Shown here one piece after another: positions 37,882-46,002 of a stretch of DNA of 64,000 nucleotides; position 1 is the stretch's first letter; the number at the start of each line of letters is the position of its first letter. Position numbers and translations under genes: made by a program. The notes under the pieces are model-generated. The model was given only the letters and a program-made list of their open reading frames with translations, ran no database searches and was not told the DNA's origin. Origin of the DNA: Corynebacterium choanae (lineage in GTDB: Bacteria > Actinomycetota > Actinomycetes > Mycobacteriales > Mycobacteriaceae); assembly GCF_003813965.1 (NCBI RefSeq), contig NZ_CP033896.1, positions 992,001-1,056,000 of the forward strand, given 5' to 3'.

Positions 37882-39885
37882 CTAGCAGTCGGCTATCTGC
37901 GAATCGAAGTGCAAAAGTTGCACAATACCAGTGGTTAAAAATTCGTCCTCGGTCGCTGCCCATGTGTGATGAATACCATTCGGATCTGCTACGGGTGAGC
38001 GACGCATTTGAATGAAGTTAAATCGGTCAGCAGCATAGATGCGTTTCCCGGCGGAAAGCAGTGCTGCAAGTAGCGCGCTGTCTTCCCCACAGTTCACTTC
38101 GGCAAATGGGAATTGCCGAAACAAGCTAGTGCGAGCAAGGAAGGTCGGGCCTGCGACAAAATTGCTAAACGTATGTTCCCGATCCGGGAACCTTGTCAGC
38201 ATGATGTTGCTGCCACCGAGATACATATAGACCGCTCGTTTACCGACGAGATCAGCAGCGGAGTAGCGCAGCGCATTGACTTGGTCACCAAGGTAGTGGT
38301 CGCCGTAGATGTCGTCGTCGTCGAATTTGGCACACAACTGTTCAGTGTTTCGGGCTACAAGATAGTTGAGGTTTTGGCCAAGCGTCCAGCTGGCATCAGT
38401 GGTAAAACAGCTGATTTCTTCACGCGGCAGTCCCGCGTCCGCGCACGCCGTATCTAGTTCGGCTTCGGAGAGCGTAAAACCATGTGTCGCGAGATAGAGA
38501 TGTTTGTGGGGGTACTGTTGGCGAGCTACCTGCGTGAGCAGATGATGTATCTGCCCGGGACGGTTAGTCGAGCTAATAATCCCCACTGTTGGTTTCAAGC
38601 ACATTTGTGCCTGTGCTCGTGCGGTGTACAGCCGTGAATTAGCGTTGTCGCCGGCGGCTTGAATTAGCGTGTCCAAGATGGTGGTGAGACGATGGGTGTA
38701 AGTGTGGTGTGACCAGATACGTCGCTGCGCTTTGTGTACCATCCTCTCCCGCAATTCCGGTGATCGTACGAGTCCGCGTATTGCCAGGGCTGTTGTTTCG
38801 GAGGTATCGGTGAGCACCACCTCCTCAGGGGGGAAAAATTCCCGCACCGCGGCTGATGGGCTGGATACCACAGCTGCTCCGGAGGCCAGCAGCTCAAATA
38901 TTCTTCGCGAACACATCGACGGGGAACTGGTTACAGTGTTGACGTTCAAGAACACTTTGAATGCTCGATAGGCGGTGAGCATTTGCTCATAAGGCAGTGA
39001 GCCGACCACGAAACGGGCGAACGGTTGCGGAAATTGGTAGCGGGGATCTTTACCGTGGAAACGAGAATAGATTGTCAATCCTTGGGGGAGCGAAGGTGCC
39101 GCTTCGACAGCGCCCCCGAGAATATAATCGAGTTGCTTTCTCCGTTCCGGATATTTGTGGGTGAAGTACATACCAGCAAAGGCAACATCACCTGTGCGTT
39201 CAACGCCGATCATTCGAACCGGGTTATGGACGCTGGGTTGTGCCGCAAACGGCAGACAATACACACGATTGTGGCTGAGCGCTTGCAAATATTTATTAAT
39301 AACTGTTTCGTCAGTGGTGAATACGACATCGACGAGTTGTGCAAGTGGCAAAAAATCCTGAAAATGCGGAGGATCTTCCTTATTCCACAGCAAGGTAGGA
39401 ATACCGGCTTTCTTTGCAGCTGCAATAAGAGCAGAAAGCTCATTGCTTGGCCCGCTTTCACTGGCGCAGTGGCCGCGCCATGCACCGTGATTGCCATTCC
39501 ATGACGACTCGATGAAAACCAGATCAAGCTGCGGAGAATCAGTCGTAATGAGTTTGCGCCAGTTCGCCGGCAATAATTCGATGAGTTGAAATTCGGTAGC
39601 CCAAGCCGACAGCGAAAAGTCGTCCATAATCACACCGACCCGCAGCTCAGGGCAGGTGAGGGGATGTGGCAGTGGTCGATATTTTCGCATACGCAGTGGA
39701 TCGAATCCACTGCTGCGTCCTGGAAGCCACGATAATCGTGGTGCAGGGAGGCGCAGTGTAGCGTTGAGTTTAGCTGCTAAAAGGGGAACCGACCATGTGA
39801 GGAGTTCTTCGATACCTCCTTGGTGGAAATGCATGCGGATATTTGCCGCAATTCGAGCAAGGTTGCGGGTTCGTTTCGTGCGCAC
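37882..39885 (-). CDS. Two-domain glycosyltransferase (CgeB-like plus GT2-like)
   Basis: A 667-residue cytosolic protein at the 3' end of the glycan run. The N-terminal part (residues about 60-410) resembles CgeB/GT1-like transferases: LDLVFIESSWNGN, TLLWNKEDPPHFQDFLP, VVFTTDE and the C-terminal donor region SRRIFELLASGAAVVSSPS. The C-terminal part (about 425-667) has a GT2-like nucleotide-sugar fold with TVGIISSTNRP, an aspartate-rich DxD equivalent KFDDDDIYGDHYL and a late CGEDSALLAALLSAGKRIY acceptor-type motif. GTG 39885 has AGAGGAG 5 nt upstream; the longest frame adds 46 unrelated residues. The sugars used are unknown. Confidence 0.85.
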   Translation of the reverse strand: MRTKRTRNLARIAANIRMHFHQGGIEELLTWSVPLLAAKLNATLRLPAPRLSWLPGRSSGFDPLRMRKYRPLPHPLTCPELRVGVIMDDFSLSAWATEFQLIELLPANWRKLITTDSPQLDLVFIESSWNGNHGAWRGHCASESGPSNELSALIAAAKKAGIPTLLWNKEDPPHFQDFLPLAQLVDVVFTTDETVINKYLQALSHNRVYCLPFAAQPSVHNPVRMIGVERTGDVAFAGMYFTHKYPERRKQLDYILGGAVEAAPSLPQGLTIYSRFHGKDPRYQFPQPFARFVVGSLPYEQMLTAYRAFKVFLNVNTVTSSPSMCSRRIFELLASGAAVVSSPSAAVREFFPPEEVVLTDTSETTALAIRGLVRSPELRERMVHKAQRRIWSHHTYTHRLTTILDTLIQAAGDNANSRLYTARAQAQMCLKPTVGIISSTNRPGQIHHLLTQVARQQYPHKHLYLATHGFTLSEAELDTACADAGLPREEISCFTTDASWTLGQNLNYLVARNTEQLCAKFDDDDIYGDHYLGDQVNALRYSAADLVGKRAVYMYLGGSNIMLTRFPDREHTFSNFVAGPTFLARTSLFRQFPFAEVNCGEDSALLAALLSAGKRIYAADRFNFIQMRRSPVADPNGIHHTWAATEDEFLTTGIVQLLHFDSQIADC

Positions 39886-40058
39886 AGCTGCTCCTCTTGT
39901 AGGGAAGTTGTTACACCAGCTAAGGTCGGAATGCTGCCAAATCAGCAAGCACGTGAACCGCGCAGTGACCCACAGTTGTGGGATACCTCGTTGTCTGGTG
40001 ACTGACGATGGCGACCTGCCCATTTTACTATGGCAACGGCAGGTAAACTCTTGCCGCT

Positions 40059-41213
40059 TTAAGCGGATGCGTTGAAGTCTGGGAGGCGACTTCCCACATT
40101 AAAGTAGTCTGCAATCGCGGCCAAGCAACGTTGCGCGGCATGACCATCCCCATAGGGATTCATTGCATTCGCCATCGCTTTATAGGCAACCGCATCAGTG
40201 AGAAGTTCGTTGACGCCGGTCACGATATGATCTGTGGCCGTGCCCACCAGCCGGACGGTTCCGGCTTGAATCGCCTCCGGGCGTTCAGTGTTTTCTCGCA
40301 TTACCAATACTGGCTTCCCAAGCGATGGTGCTTCCTCCTGCACACCACCGGAATCAGTAAGCACAATTTCGCTGCGATCCATCAGCTGGACGAACTCCAG
40401 ATACGGCAATGGCTCCGTAACGAGGACATTGTCACTTCCTGCGATTTCCGGCAGCATCGCTGCCCGTACAGCAGGATTCAGGTGAGCTGGTAACACAAAC
40501 GACACCGCCGGATGCTGTTGTGCTAGCTTACGAATTGCGCGACCGATATTTGCCATCGGGGCCAGGTTTTCCCGTCGATGGGTGGTCACCAACACAATGC
40601 GACGATCACTATCGTAAAGCTGCTGCAGAGCAGAATCTGTAAACTGCGTCGAAATTTGGCGCACGGTAAACAGTGCATCGATAACTGTATTGCCTGTCAC
40701 CGCAATCGAGGCGGGATCGAATTTTTCTACTAGCAAATTTGTTCGCGATTGCGGTGTTGGTGACAAGTGCAGTGACGTCACTTGCGCAATCAGTTTTCGG
40801 TTAGCTTCTTCCGGGAACGGCGAACGAATGTTGCCGGTGCGCAGCCCAGCTTCCAAATGGGCCACGGGAATCTCGCGGTGAAACGCCCCAAGCGCCGCGG
40901 CAAGGGCAGTGGAAGTATCTCCTTGCGAGATCACCATAGCCGGGGCTTCCTGATCCAGGATCGGATCGAGGGACTGCAGCACTTTCCCAAGCAGCATATT
41001 GAGCGGCTGTCGGTGTGTCATTACGGACAATTCATAGTTTGGGGATATCCCAAACATGCTATTGACCTGATCTACCATTTCTTTGTGTTGTCCTGTTGAT
41101 ACAGTGACAATTTCGAACCGTTCATCTGTGGCTGCAAGCGCTACCAAGGGAGCGATTTTGATGGCTTCTGGGCGGGTGCCGTAAACAACTAGCAGCTTGC
41201 AAGGCGTAGTCAC
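40059..41213 (-). CDS. wecB: UDP-N-acetylglucosamine 2-epimerase (non-hydrolysing)
   Basis: Converts UDP-GlcNAc to UDP-ManNAc in the cytosol, the precursor of ManNAc and, with WecC, of ManNAcA. 384 residues, normal length. Family motifs are VVYGTRPEAIK at the N-terminus, SQGDTSTALAAALGAF, AHLEAGLRTGNIRSPFPEEANRK and LTDSGGVQEEAPSLGKPVLVMRENTERPEA. The GTG at 41213 overlaps the TGA of the upstream dehydrogenase by 4 nt, so the two are translated together. A partner dehydrogenase (wecC) is at the other end of the locus. Confidence 0.95.
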   Translation of the reverse strand: MTTPCKLLVVYGTRPEAIKIAPLVALAATDERFEIVTVSTGQHKEMVDQVNSMFGISPNYELSVMTHRQPLNMLLGKVLQSLDPILDQEAPAMVISQGDTSTALAAALGAFHREIPVAHLEAGLRTGNIRSPFPEEANRKLIAQVTSLHLSPTPQSRTNLLVEKFDPASIAVTGNTVIDALFTVRQISTQFTDSALQQLYDSDRRIVLVTTHRRENLAPMANIGRAIRKLAQQHPAVSFVLPAHLNPAVRAAMLPEIAGSDNVLVTEPLPYLEFVQLMDRSEIVLTDSGGVQEEAPSLGKPVLVMRENTERPEAIQAGTVRLVGTATDHIVTGVNELLTDAVAYKAMANAMNPYGDGHAAQRCLAAIADYFNVGSRLPDFNASA

Positions 41214-42568
41214 TGCTGTCTCTCTTCTACCGATCGCCCTAGCGAAACAATCCGCCAACCTGCATCTATCCATTGTTGCCGAGGAAGACAATTTCGGGCG
41301 TCGATGATAGTAGGAGAAGCGGTGCGCACCTTCGCTTTTGCCCACACGGGGTCCATTTGGCGGAATTCTTCCCATTCGGTGCCGATGATGACCAGATCAC
41401 ATCCGTCGAGCGCATCACTCAAGTTCAGCTTGTACGACAGACGGGGATAGACTTTTGCGGCATTTTCTACAGCGACTGGATCATAGACGTTGGTAGTAAA
41501 GCCGCGGGTGTGCAACATTGCGGCGACATCCAATGCTGGGGAGTCCCGCACATCGTCGCTGTTGGGTTTAAACGCCGCCCCGAGCACCGTTACCGTGGTG
41601 TGTTCCGGCTTATCGTCAGCGAGCTGCAACGCCAGCTGAATCACTTTTTCGCGACGGCGCGTATTGATGCGATCAATTTCTTCCAGGAATCGGAGGGACT
41701 TACCGACACCGAGTTCGTTGGCTCGGGCAACAAAAGCACGAATATCTTTCGGTAGACAGCCGCCACCAAAACCAAGGCCGGCACCGAGGAATTTTGGGCC
41801 AATCCAGTCATCTAATCCGATCGCGTGAGCAATTTGGGTGACATCCGCATCTGCTGCTTCGCAGACTTCACTCACCGCATTGATAAAACTAATTTTGGTG
41901 GCAAGAAATGCGTTGGCACTAATTTTGACCAGTTCTGCGGTTTGTCGATCCATTACTAAGAATGGACAGCCTGCGGCGAGCGGCTTGGCATAGACCTTTT
42001 CCGCAAGGGAAGTTGCCAGTTCGGCATGGCTATCTTCGACACCAAGAACAATGCGATCTGGGCGAAGGGTGTCATCGACTGCGTGACCTTCGCGCAGAAA
42101 CTCCGGATTCCAAGCCACAATCACTTCAGCGGATTGATCTGGATGCGCTTCAATGAGGCGCTTTGCCCGCTGTGCTAGCCGGCGGGCTGTACCGACCGGA
42201 ACGGTAGATTTACCGAAAAAAACATGTTGGCCGTGAAGATGCGGCACTAGTGAATCGATCACTGCATCGACATATTGAGTATCAGCCGCACCAGATCCAG
42301 CTTTTTGAGGGGTACCCACTCCGATAAAGTGAACCTGTGCAAAGTCGGCTGCTACCTTATAGTCGGTCGTAAACGAAAGGTTCCCCGCCGCGAGGTTTCG
42401 CTGCAGCAGTTCATCGAGTTCAGGCTCGAAAAACGGCGTTTCACCGCTGGAGAGCTGGTCGATTTTCACTGGATCAACATCGACTCCGAGCACCTCGTGG
42501 CCGAGCTCGGCCATACAAGCTGCATGGGTTGCGCCGAGATATCCGGTTCCAATCACTGTAAGTTTCAT
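41210..42568 (-). CDS. ugd: UDP-glucose 6-dehydrogenase
   Basis: NAD-dependent four-electron oxidation of UDP-glucose to UDP-glucuronate. 452 residues. The Rossmann motif is GTGYLGATHAACMAELGH at residues 7-24. The catalytic cysteine is Cys271 in GFGGGCLPKDIRAF, with Lys224 and the STVPVGTARR and WNPEFLREG segments as in the Ugd/TuaD family. ATG 42568 has a GAAAG site upstream. It is coupled to wecB by a 4-nt overlap. UDP-GlcA could be a direct building block of the polymer or be further modified. Confidence 0.93.
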   Translation of the reverse strand: MKLTVIGTGYLGATHAACMAELGHEVLGVDVDPVKIDQLSSGETPFFEPELDELLQRNLAAGNLSFTTDYKVAADFAQVHFIGVGTPQKAGSGAADTQYVDAVIDSLVPHLHGQHVFFGKSTVPVGTARRLAQRAKRLIEAHPDQSAEVIVAWNPEFLREGHAVDDTLRPDRIVLGVEDSHAELATSLAEKVYAKPLAAGCPFLVMDRQTAELVKISANAFLATKISFINAVSEVCEAADADVTQIAHAIGLDDWIGPKFLGAGLGFGGGCLPKDIRAFVARANELGVGKSLRFLEEIDRINTRRREKVIQLALQLADDKPEHTTVTVLGAAFKPNSDDVRDSPALDVAAMLHTRGFTTNVYDPVAVENAAKVYPRLSYKLNLSDALDGCDLVIIGTEWEEFRQMDPVWAKAKVRTASPTIIDARNCLPRQQWIDAGWRIVSLGRSVEERQQ

Positions 42569-42617
42569 CGCATCACTTTCGTTGTGGCCAACAACATTAC
42601 GTTATCGCTTTCGAGCA

Positions 42618-43271
42618 TTAATTGTTGGAAAATTCCAGGCAGAGACTAGCCGCTTCGAGAAGGTCGAGTAGATCAGTGGTGACAGGAAGCTCTTGTTTTG
42701 CAGATGCCGGAAGCACCAACACGTTGCATTCCATTTGTTCAGCAGCTAAGGCCGCGATCGCCAGATAGGGGTACCAAGGACTGATAGCGTGGGTGCCTGC
42801 AAAGATATTTGCGTTTGCTGCGATAACCAATGTCGACAAGGTGCGCAGTGAACCATTGGTCTGATCGACAGGCACGATCACCAAACGCCGTTCGTTTGTC
42901 GCAGGGCTTGATGCATCCCACAGTTGGCCGGCATCTGCGAGATCTTCGATAGGCTGTACGATCAGCCGGCCGACACCTTCTGGCAATGCCTTGGCGTAAT
43001 ACTCTATAGGGGTGGGCTCCACATCAAGCGGTGCTGCTGCACGGGCAATCGCGTGCGCCATTGCTGGAGTCATCGGTTGAGGACTTTGCAGTCGACCGCC
43101 GATATAGTCACCAAACGCGAGATAGCACGCCAAAGCGAATCGATCTCGATGGACGTTTTTATGGCTCAAGGTGCTATAAAACTCATCGATTAGTGGGATT
43201 CCATCGTAATCTTCGGCAACCGCAGTAATTCCGGAGAGGCCAGTGAGTCCTTTACGGTGGTGAAAAATCAT
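42618..43271 (-). CDS. Unknown protein of the glycan locus
   Basis: A 217-residue soluble protein that I do not recognise. The second half alternates hydrophobic strands and helices (RRLVIVPVDQTNGSLRTLST, ALAAEQMECNVLVLPASAK), like a Rossmann-type or nucleotide-binding half-domain. No signal or membrane segment is seen. Its ATG overlaps the stop of the upstream tandem GT2 gene by one base (TAATG), so it is made together with that enzyme and may bind or regulate it. Function unknown. Confidence 0.75.
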   Translation of the reverse strand: MIFHHRKGLTGLSGITAVAEDYDGIPLIDEFYSTLSHKNVHRDRFALACYLAFGDYIGGRLQSPQPMTPAMAHAIARAAAPLDVEPTPIEYYAKALPEGVGRLIVQPIEDLADAGQLWDASSPATNERRLVIVPVDQTNGSLRTLSTLVIAANANIFAGTHAISPWYPYLAIAALAAEQMECNVLVLPASAKQELPVTTDLLDLLEAASLCLEFSNN

Positions 43272-45550
43272 TACACTGCCTCCGTGAATTCTTGTACCTT
43301 CATTGTGGTGTCAAACATAGCCTTTGGCGTATCGGACGTCATCAACAAAATCGCAGTTGCTGGAAGATTCACTGCAGCGAGAATATCACCCAAACGCGTT
43401 CCGCTTGCAGTGACAAGTTTGACGCCTAATTCGCGGTGTTTTGCCTGATAGCCAATGACTTCATCAACGATAACTGGGGCTCCTGGTTTGCCGAGTTCTT
43501 CATTTTTCAATGCGACTTCCCACTGCGGATCAGCGGCAAACGTAACAAGGAGCCCATGCGTGGTATTACGGTGAACGGTCTGCTCCACGTGGTGTAGCAG
43601 CGTTGTGCGAACATAGTTTGCAACTTCGTCCGTAGAGACGTTCCCATGGGATTGTTCTGACTGATCGAGTAAGCGATAGGAATCCACACGGGTACATTCG
43701 AGTTCGTCACCGTTTGCTTGCATGGCATGATCGAGTAGCGTGGTTTCCTCTGCAGCGGTAACCGCACTGGTTGCTTCGAAAGCCCGAGGTTCCAGCACAG
43801 CAGACAGGGAATCGAAGAGTCCCGCCTGTGTGTACGGAGCGAGTTCGGCAAATCTTAATTCGGATTGCTCGTGGAGCACAAAGGTGTCTTTACCGCGTTC
43901 GATGATCAACACATCATCGGGGAAATTGTTCACATTTTCACGCGATATCTGCAGGAGCGCGTTATTGACTCGGCGGCGGACCAAATGGTCGGGAAGATAG
44001 GGAAGGAGTTTGTTCGGCTCATCTGCTAGCCGAACCGGGGTCCAATCACTTCCACCAACTTGACCGGCAAGTTTTTCCCGATCGGCGTTTTCAATGGCGA
44101 ATTCATACATAGCTCGCGTTTGCCGTGCGGCAGTTTTTTGATGCTGCTCGTTTGTGACAGTAATTTGCCCACCATGCATCCGCCGGAGCATGACAATTTC
44201 TCCACAATGTTTCAACTTGAAACCAGCTCTAGTAAGCCGCAGCGCAACGTTATTATCAATACCGCTATCAAGTAGCTCGTCGTATTGCACGATTTCCAGG
44301 GCGCGACGATCAACAAGCCAAGTACCGTGACCTGGGGCACCCCCATTGTCCGCGATCGTGTGCGGTGCTAAGGCGCGCGATCGAATAATGTGCAGATCGC
44401 CAGTTTCGTTATCAAAGTTGGCGAACGCGCCGAAGCTACCGTGATAACCTTGCTCGATCACTGCGAGCTGCGACTCGAGTCGCCACGGTGTCATGAGATC
44501 GTCATCGTCTTGAACAGCGATATAGGAACCGGTGCAATATCGAGTGGCAGTATTGCGGGCAACAGCCACTCCTTGTGCCTCTTGATATATGTAATGAATG
44601 CGTTCATCGTTAAACGAAGACACCACCGCCTGGGTGTGGTCGGTCGAACCGTCATCGACGACAATTATTTCGAAGTCCTGTACCGACTGGGCGAGCACCG
44701 ACTGGATACATTCACGCAGCAGTTCCGCACGGTCTTGAGTAGCGATTGCGACAGAAACCAGCGGCGGTGCGGTCGGTGACGGATGACGCCAAATGCGCAA
44801 ATTTCTTACAAAAGTTTTGTCGTTACGCATAATCGATTTATTGTTTTCAACCGCCAACCGGCTGGCTTCAGACTGATCCATAACTGCTGCGGTTGACGGA
44901 TGCCACATATGGTACATCCGTACCGTGGGATCTTCGATCCACAGCAGTGCACAACCTGCGCGCCGCGCACGGGTAACGAAGTCAATATCTTCGCCACCGT
45001 AGGTATGCATCCGTTCATCGAGGCCGCGAATCCGGTTATACACGTCACGATGGACTGCCATCATGCCCCCCATGCCCCAGCGCGGGCGCAACCTGGATTC
45101 TTTCGCGAACGCCTCCCACTGGAAACCCTGTTCGGCCACAGCAGAATCGTCCCAATGCTGAGGCAAATCACGGCACTGGACAAGTAGGCAACTATTTGGT
45201 CGTTGCTTCAGTGTGTTGCCAATAAAAGAAAACGATCCCGGGGAGAAAATCATATCGGCGTCGGTAGAGCACAACACTTCACCTCGAGCTACCGCAAACC
45301 CAGCGTTTAGTGCACGCGACCTCGACCATGTACCGTCTGTTTCGGTGTAAATGTAGGTAGCGCCAGCAGCCTCCAATACTTCCTTGCGAACACTACCGGA
45401 AGTGGAGCCGTAGTCCGAGACAATTACTTCGCCGTTAAGTTCACCGAAGGAAGCCAGAATTGATTCGACAGCAAGACGCAGTCGCTGCTCGCCCCAATCT
45501 TTGAATCCGATAACAACAGATATGTCGACTGGTTGTGATTGTTTAGGCAT
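43271..45550 (-). CDS. Tandem-domain family 2 glycosyltransferase (possible polymerase)
   Basis: A 759-residue protein with two GT2 (GT-A fold) domains in series. Domain 1 (about residues 8-240) opens with ISVVIGFKDWGEQRLRLAVES and has the DxD region CSTDADMIF and the acceptor motif YGGEDIDFVTRARRAG. Domain 2 (about 265-480) has VSVAIATQDRAELLRECIQS, VVDDGSTDHT and the DxD region QDDDDLMTPWRLE. The remaining 280 residues are of unknown type. Paired GT2 domains are known in enzymes that build alternating polymers, such as chondroitin and hyaluronan synthases of Pasteurella. ATG 45550 has GAGGAG about 10 nt upstream. Confidence 0.88.
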   Translation of the reverse strand: MPKQSQPVDISVVIGFKDWGEQRLRLAVESILASFGELNGEVIVSDYGSTSGSVRKEVLEAAGATYIYTETDGTWSRSRALNAGFAVARGEVLCSTDADMIFSPGSFSFIGNTLKQRPNSCLLVQCRDLPQHWDDSAVAEQGFQWEAFAKESRLRPRWGMGGMMAVHRDVYNRIRGLDERMHTYGGEDIDFVTRARRAGCALLWIEDPTVRMYHMWHPSTAAVMDQSEASRLAVENNKSIMRNDKTFVRNLRIWRHPSPTAPPLVSVAIATQDRAELLRECIQSVLAQSVQDFEIIVVDDGSTDHTQAVVSSFNDERIHYIYQEAQGVAVARNTATRYCTGSYIAVQDDDDLMTPWRLESQLAVIEQGYHGSFGAFANFDNETGDLHIIRSRALAPHTIADNGGAPGHGTWLVDRRALEIVQYDELLDSGIDNNVALRLTRAGFKLKHCGEIVMLRRMHGGQITVTNEQHQKTAARQTRAMYEFAIENADREKLAGQVGGSDWTPVRLADEPNKLLPYLPDHLVRRRVNNALLQISRENVNNFPDDVLIIERGKDTFVLHEQSELRFAELAPYTQAGLFDSLSAVLEPRAFEATSAVTAAEETTLLDHAMQANGDELECTRVDSYRLLDQSEQSHGNVSTDEVANYVRTTLLHHVEQTVHRNTTHGLLVTFAADPQWEVALKNEELGKPGAPVIVDEVIGYQAKHRELGVKLVTASGTRLGDILAAVNLPATAILLMTSDTPKAMFDTTMKVQEFTEAV

Positions 45551-45953
45551 GTCGACCGCACTCCTCAACTTTCGTCAATCGGGCTCGCTGCGTACCAGGA
45601 GCTGCGGGAGAAAAATTCATTAGTCCCTGCACATGTTCCGCCTCGGTGAACGCTCCGCCTGGCCACGAACGAAGCTCAAAAACCATGGTGCATGGCTGAT
45701 CTACAATGAAAGATTTACCGGCCTTCAGCTGAATTCCCTCCACGTCATCCGACTCGGGAAGATAACAAAAATACGAATTCATAGCCTCCGACCAGGGCAA
45801 ACTGCAAGTAAGTTCATCTTCCCGTGGGGCGTCGGTAATAAACGAAGCCAAGGCAATGGTGGAATGTATTGATGTACCCGAGCGATGCTCGAGCAGCCAA
45901 GTTGGGCTTATAGAAAAGCCTCCACTGGGAATGTTAATTTCGAATCTCCGCAT
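45543..45953 (-). CDS. Small unknown protein of the glycan locus
   Basis: A 136-residue protein with no family I recognise. It is rich in beta-prone segments (FEINIPSGGFSISPTWLLE, FIVDQPCTMVFELRSWPGG), has no signal peptide or membrane helix, and could be a beta-sandwich or cupin-like accessory domain. It overlaps the tandem GT2 start by 8 nt, so the two are probably co-translated. The ribosome site is weak. Function unknown. Confidence 0.65.
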   Translation of the reverse strand: MRRFEINIPSGGFSISPTWLLEHRSGTSIHSTIALASFITDAPREDELTCSLPWSEAMNSYFCYLPESDDVEGIQLKAGKSFIVDQPCTMVFELRSWPGGAFTEAEHVQGLMNFSPAAPGTQRARLTKVEECGRHA

Positions 45954-46002
45954 AATTGCTAAAAACTTTCTTTATAAAATTCAATCTATGGACAATTGGG
46001 AA

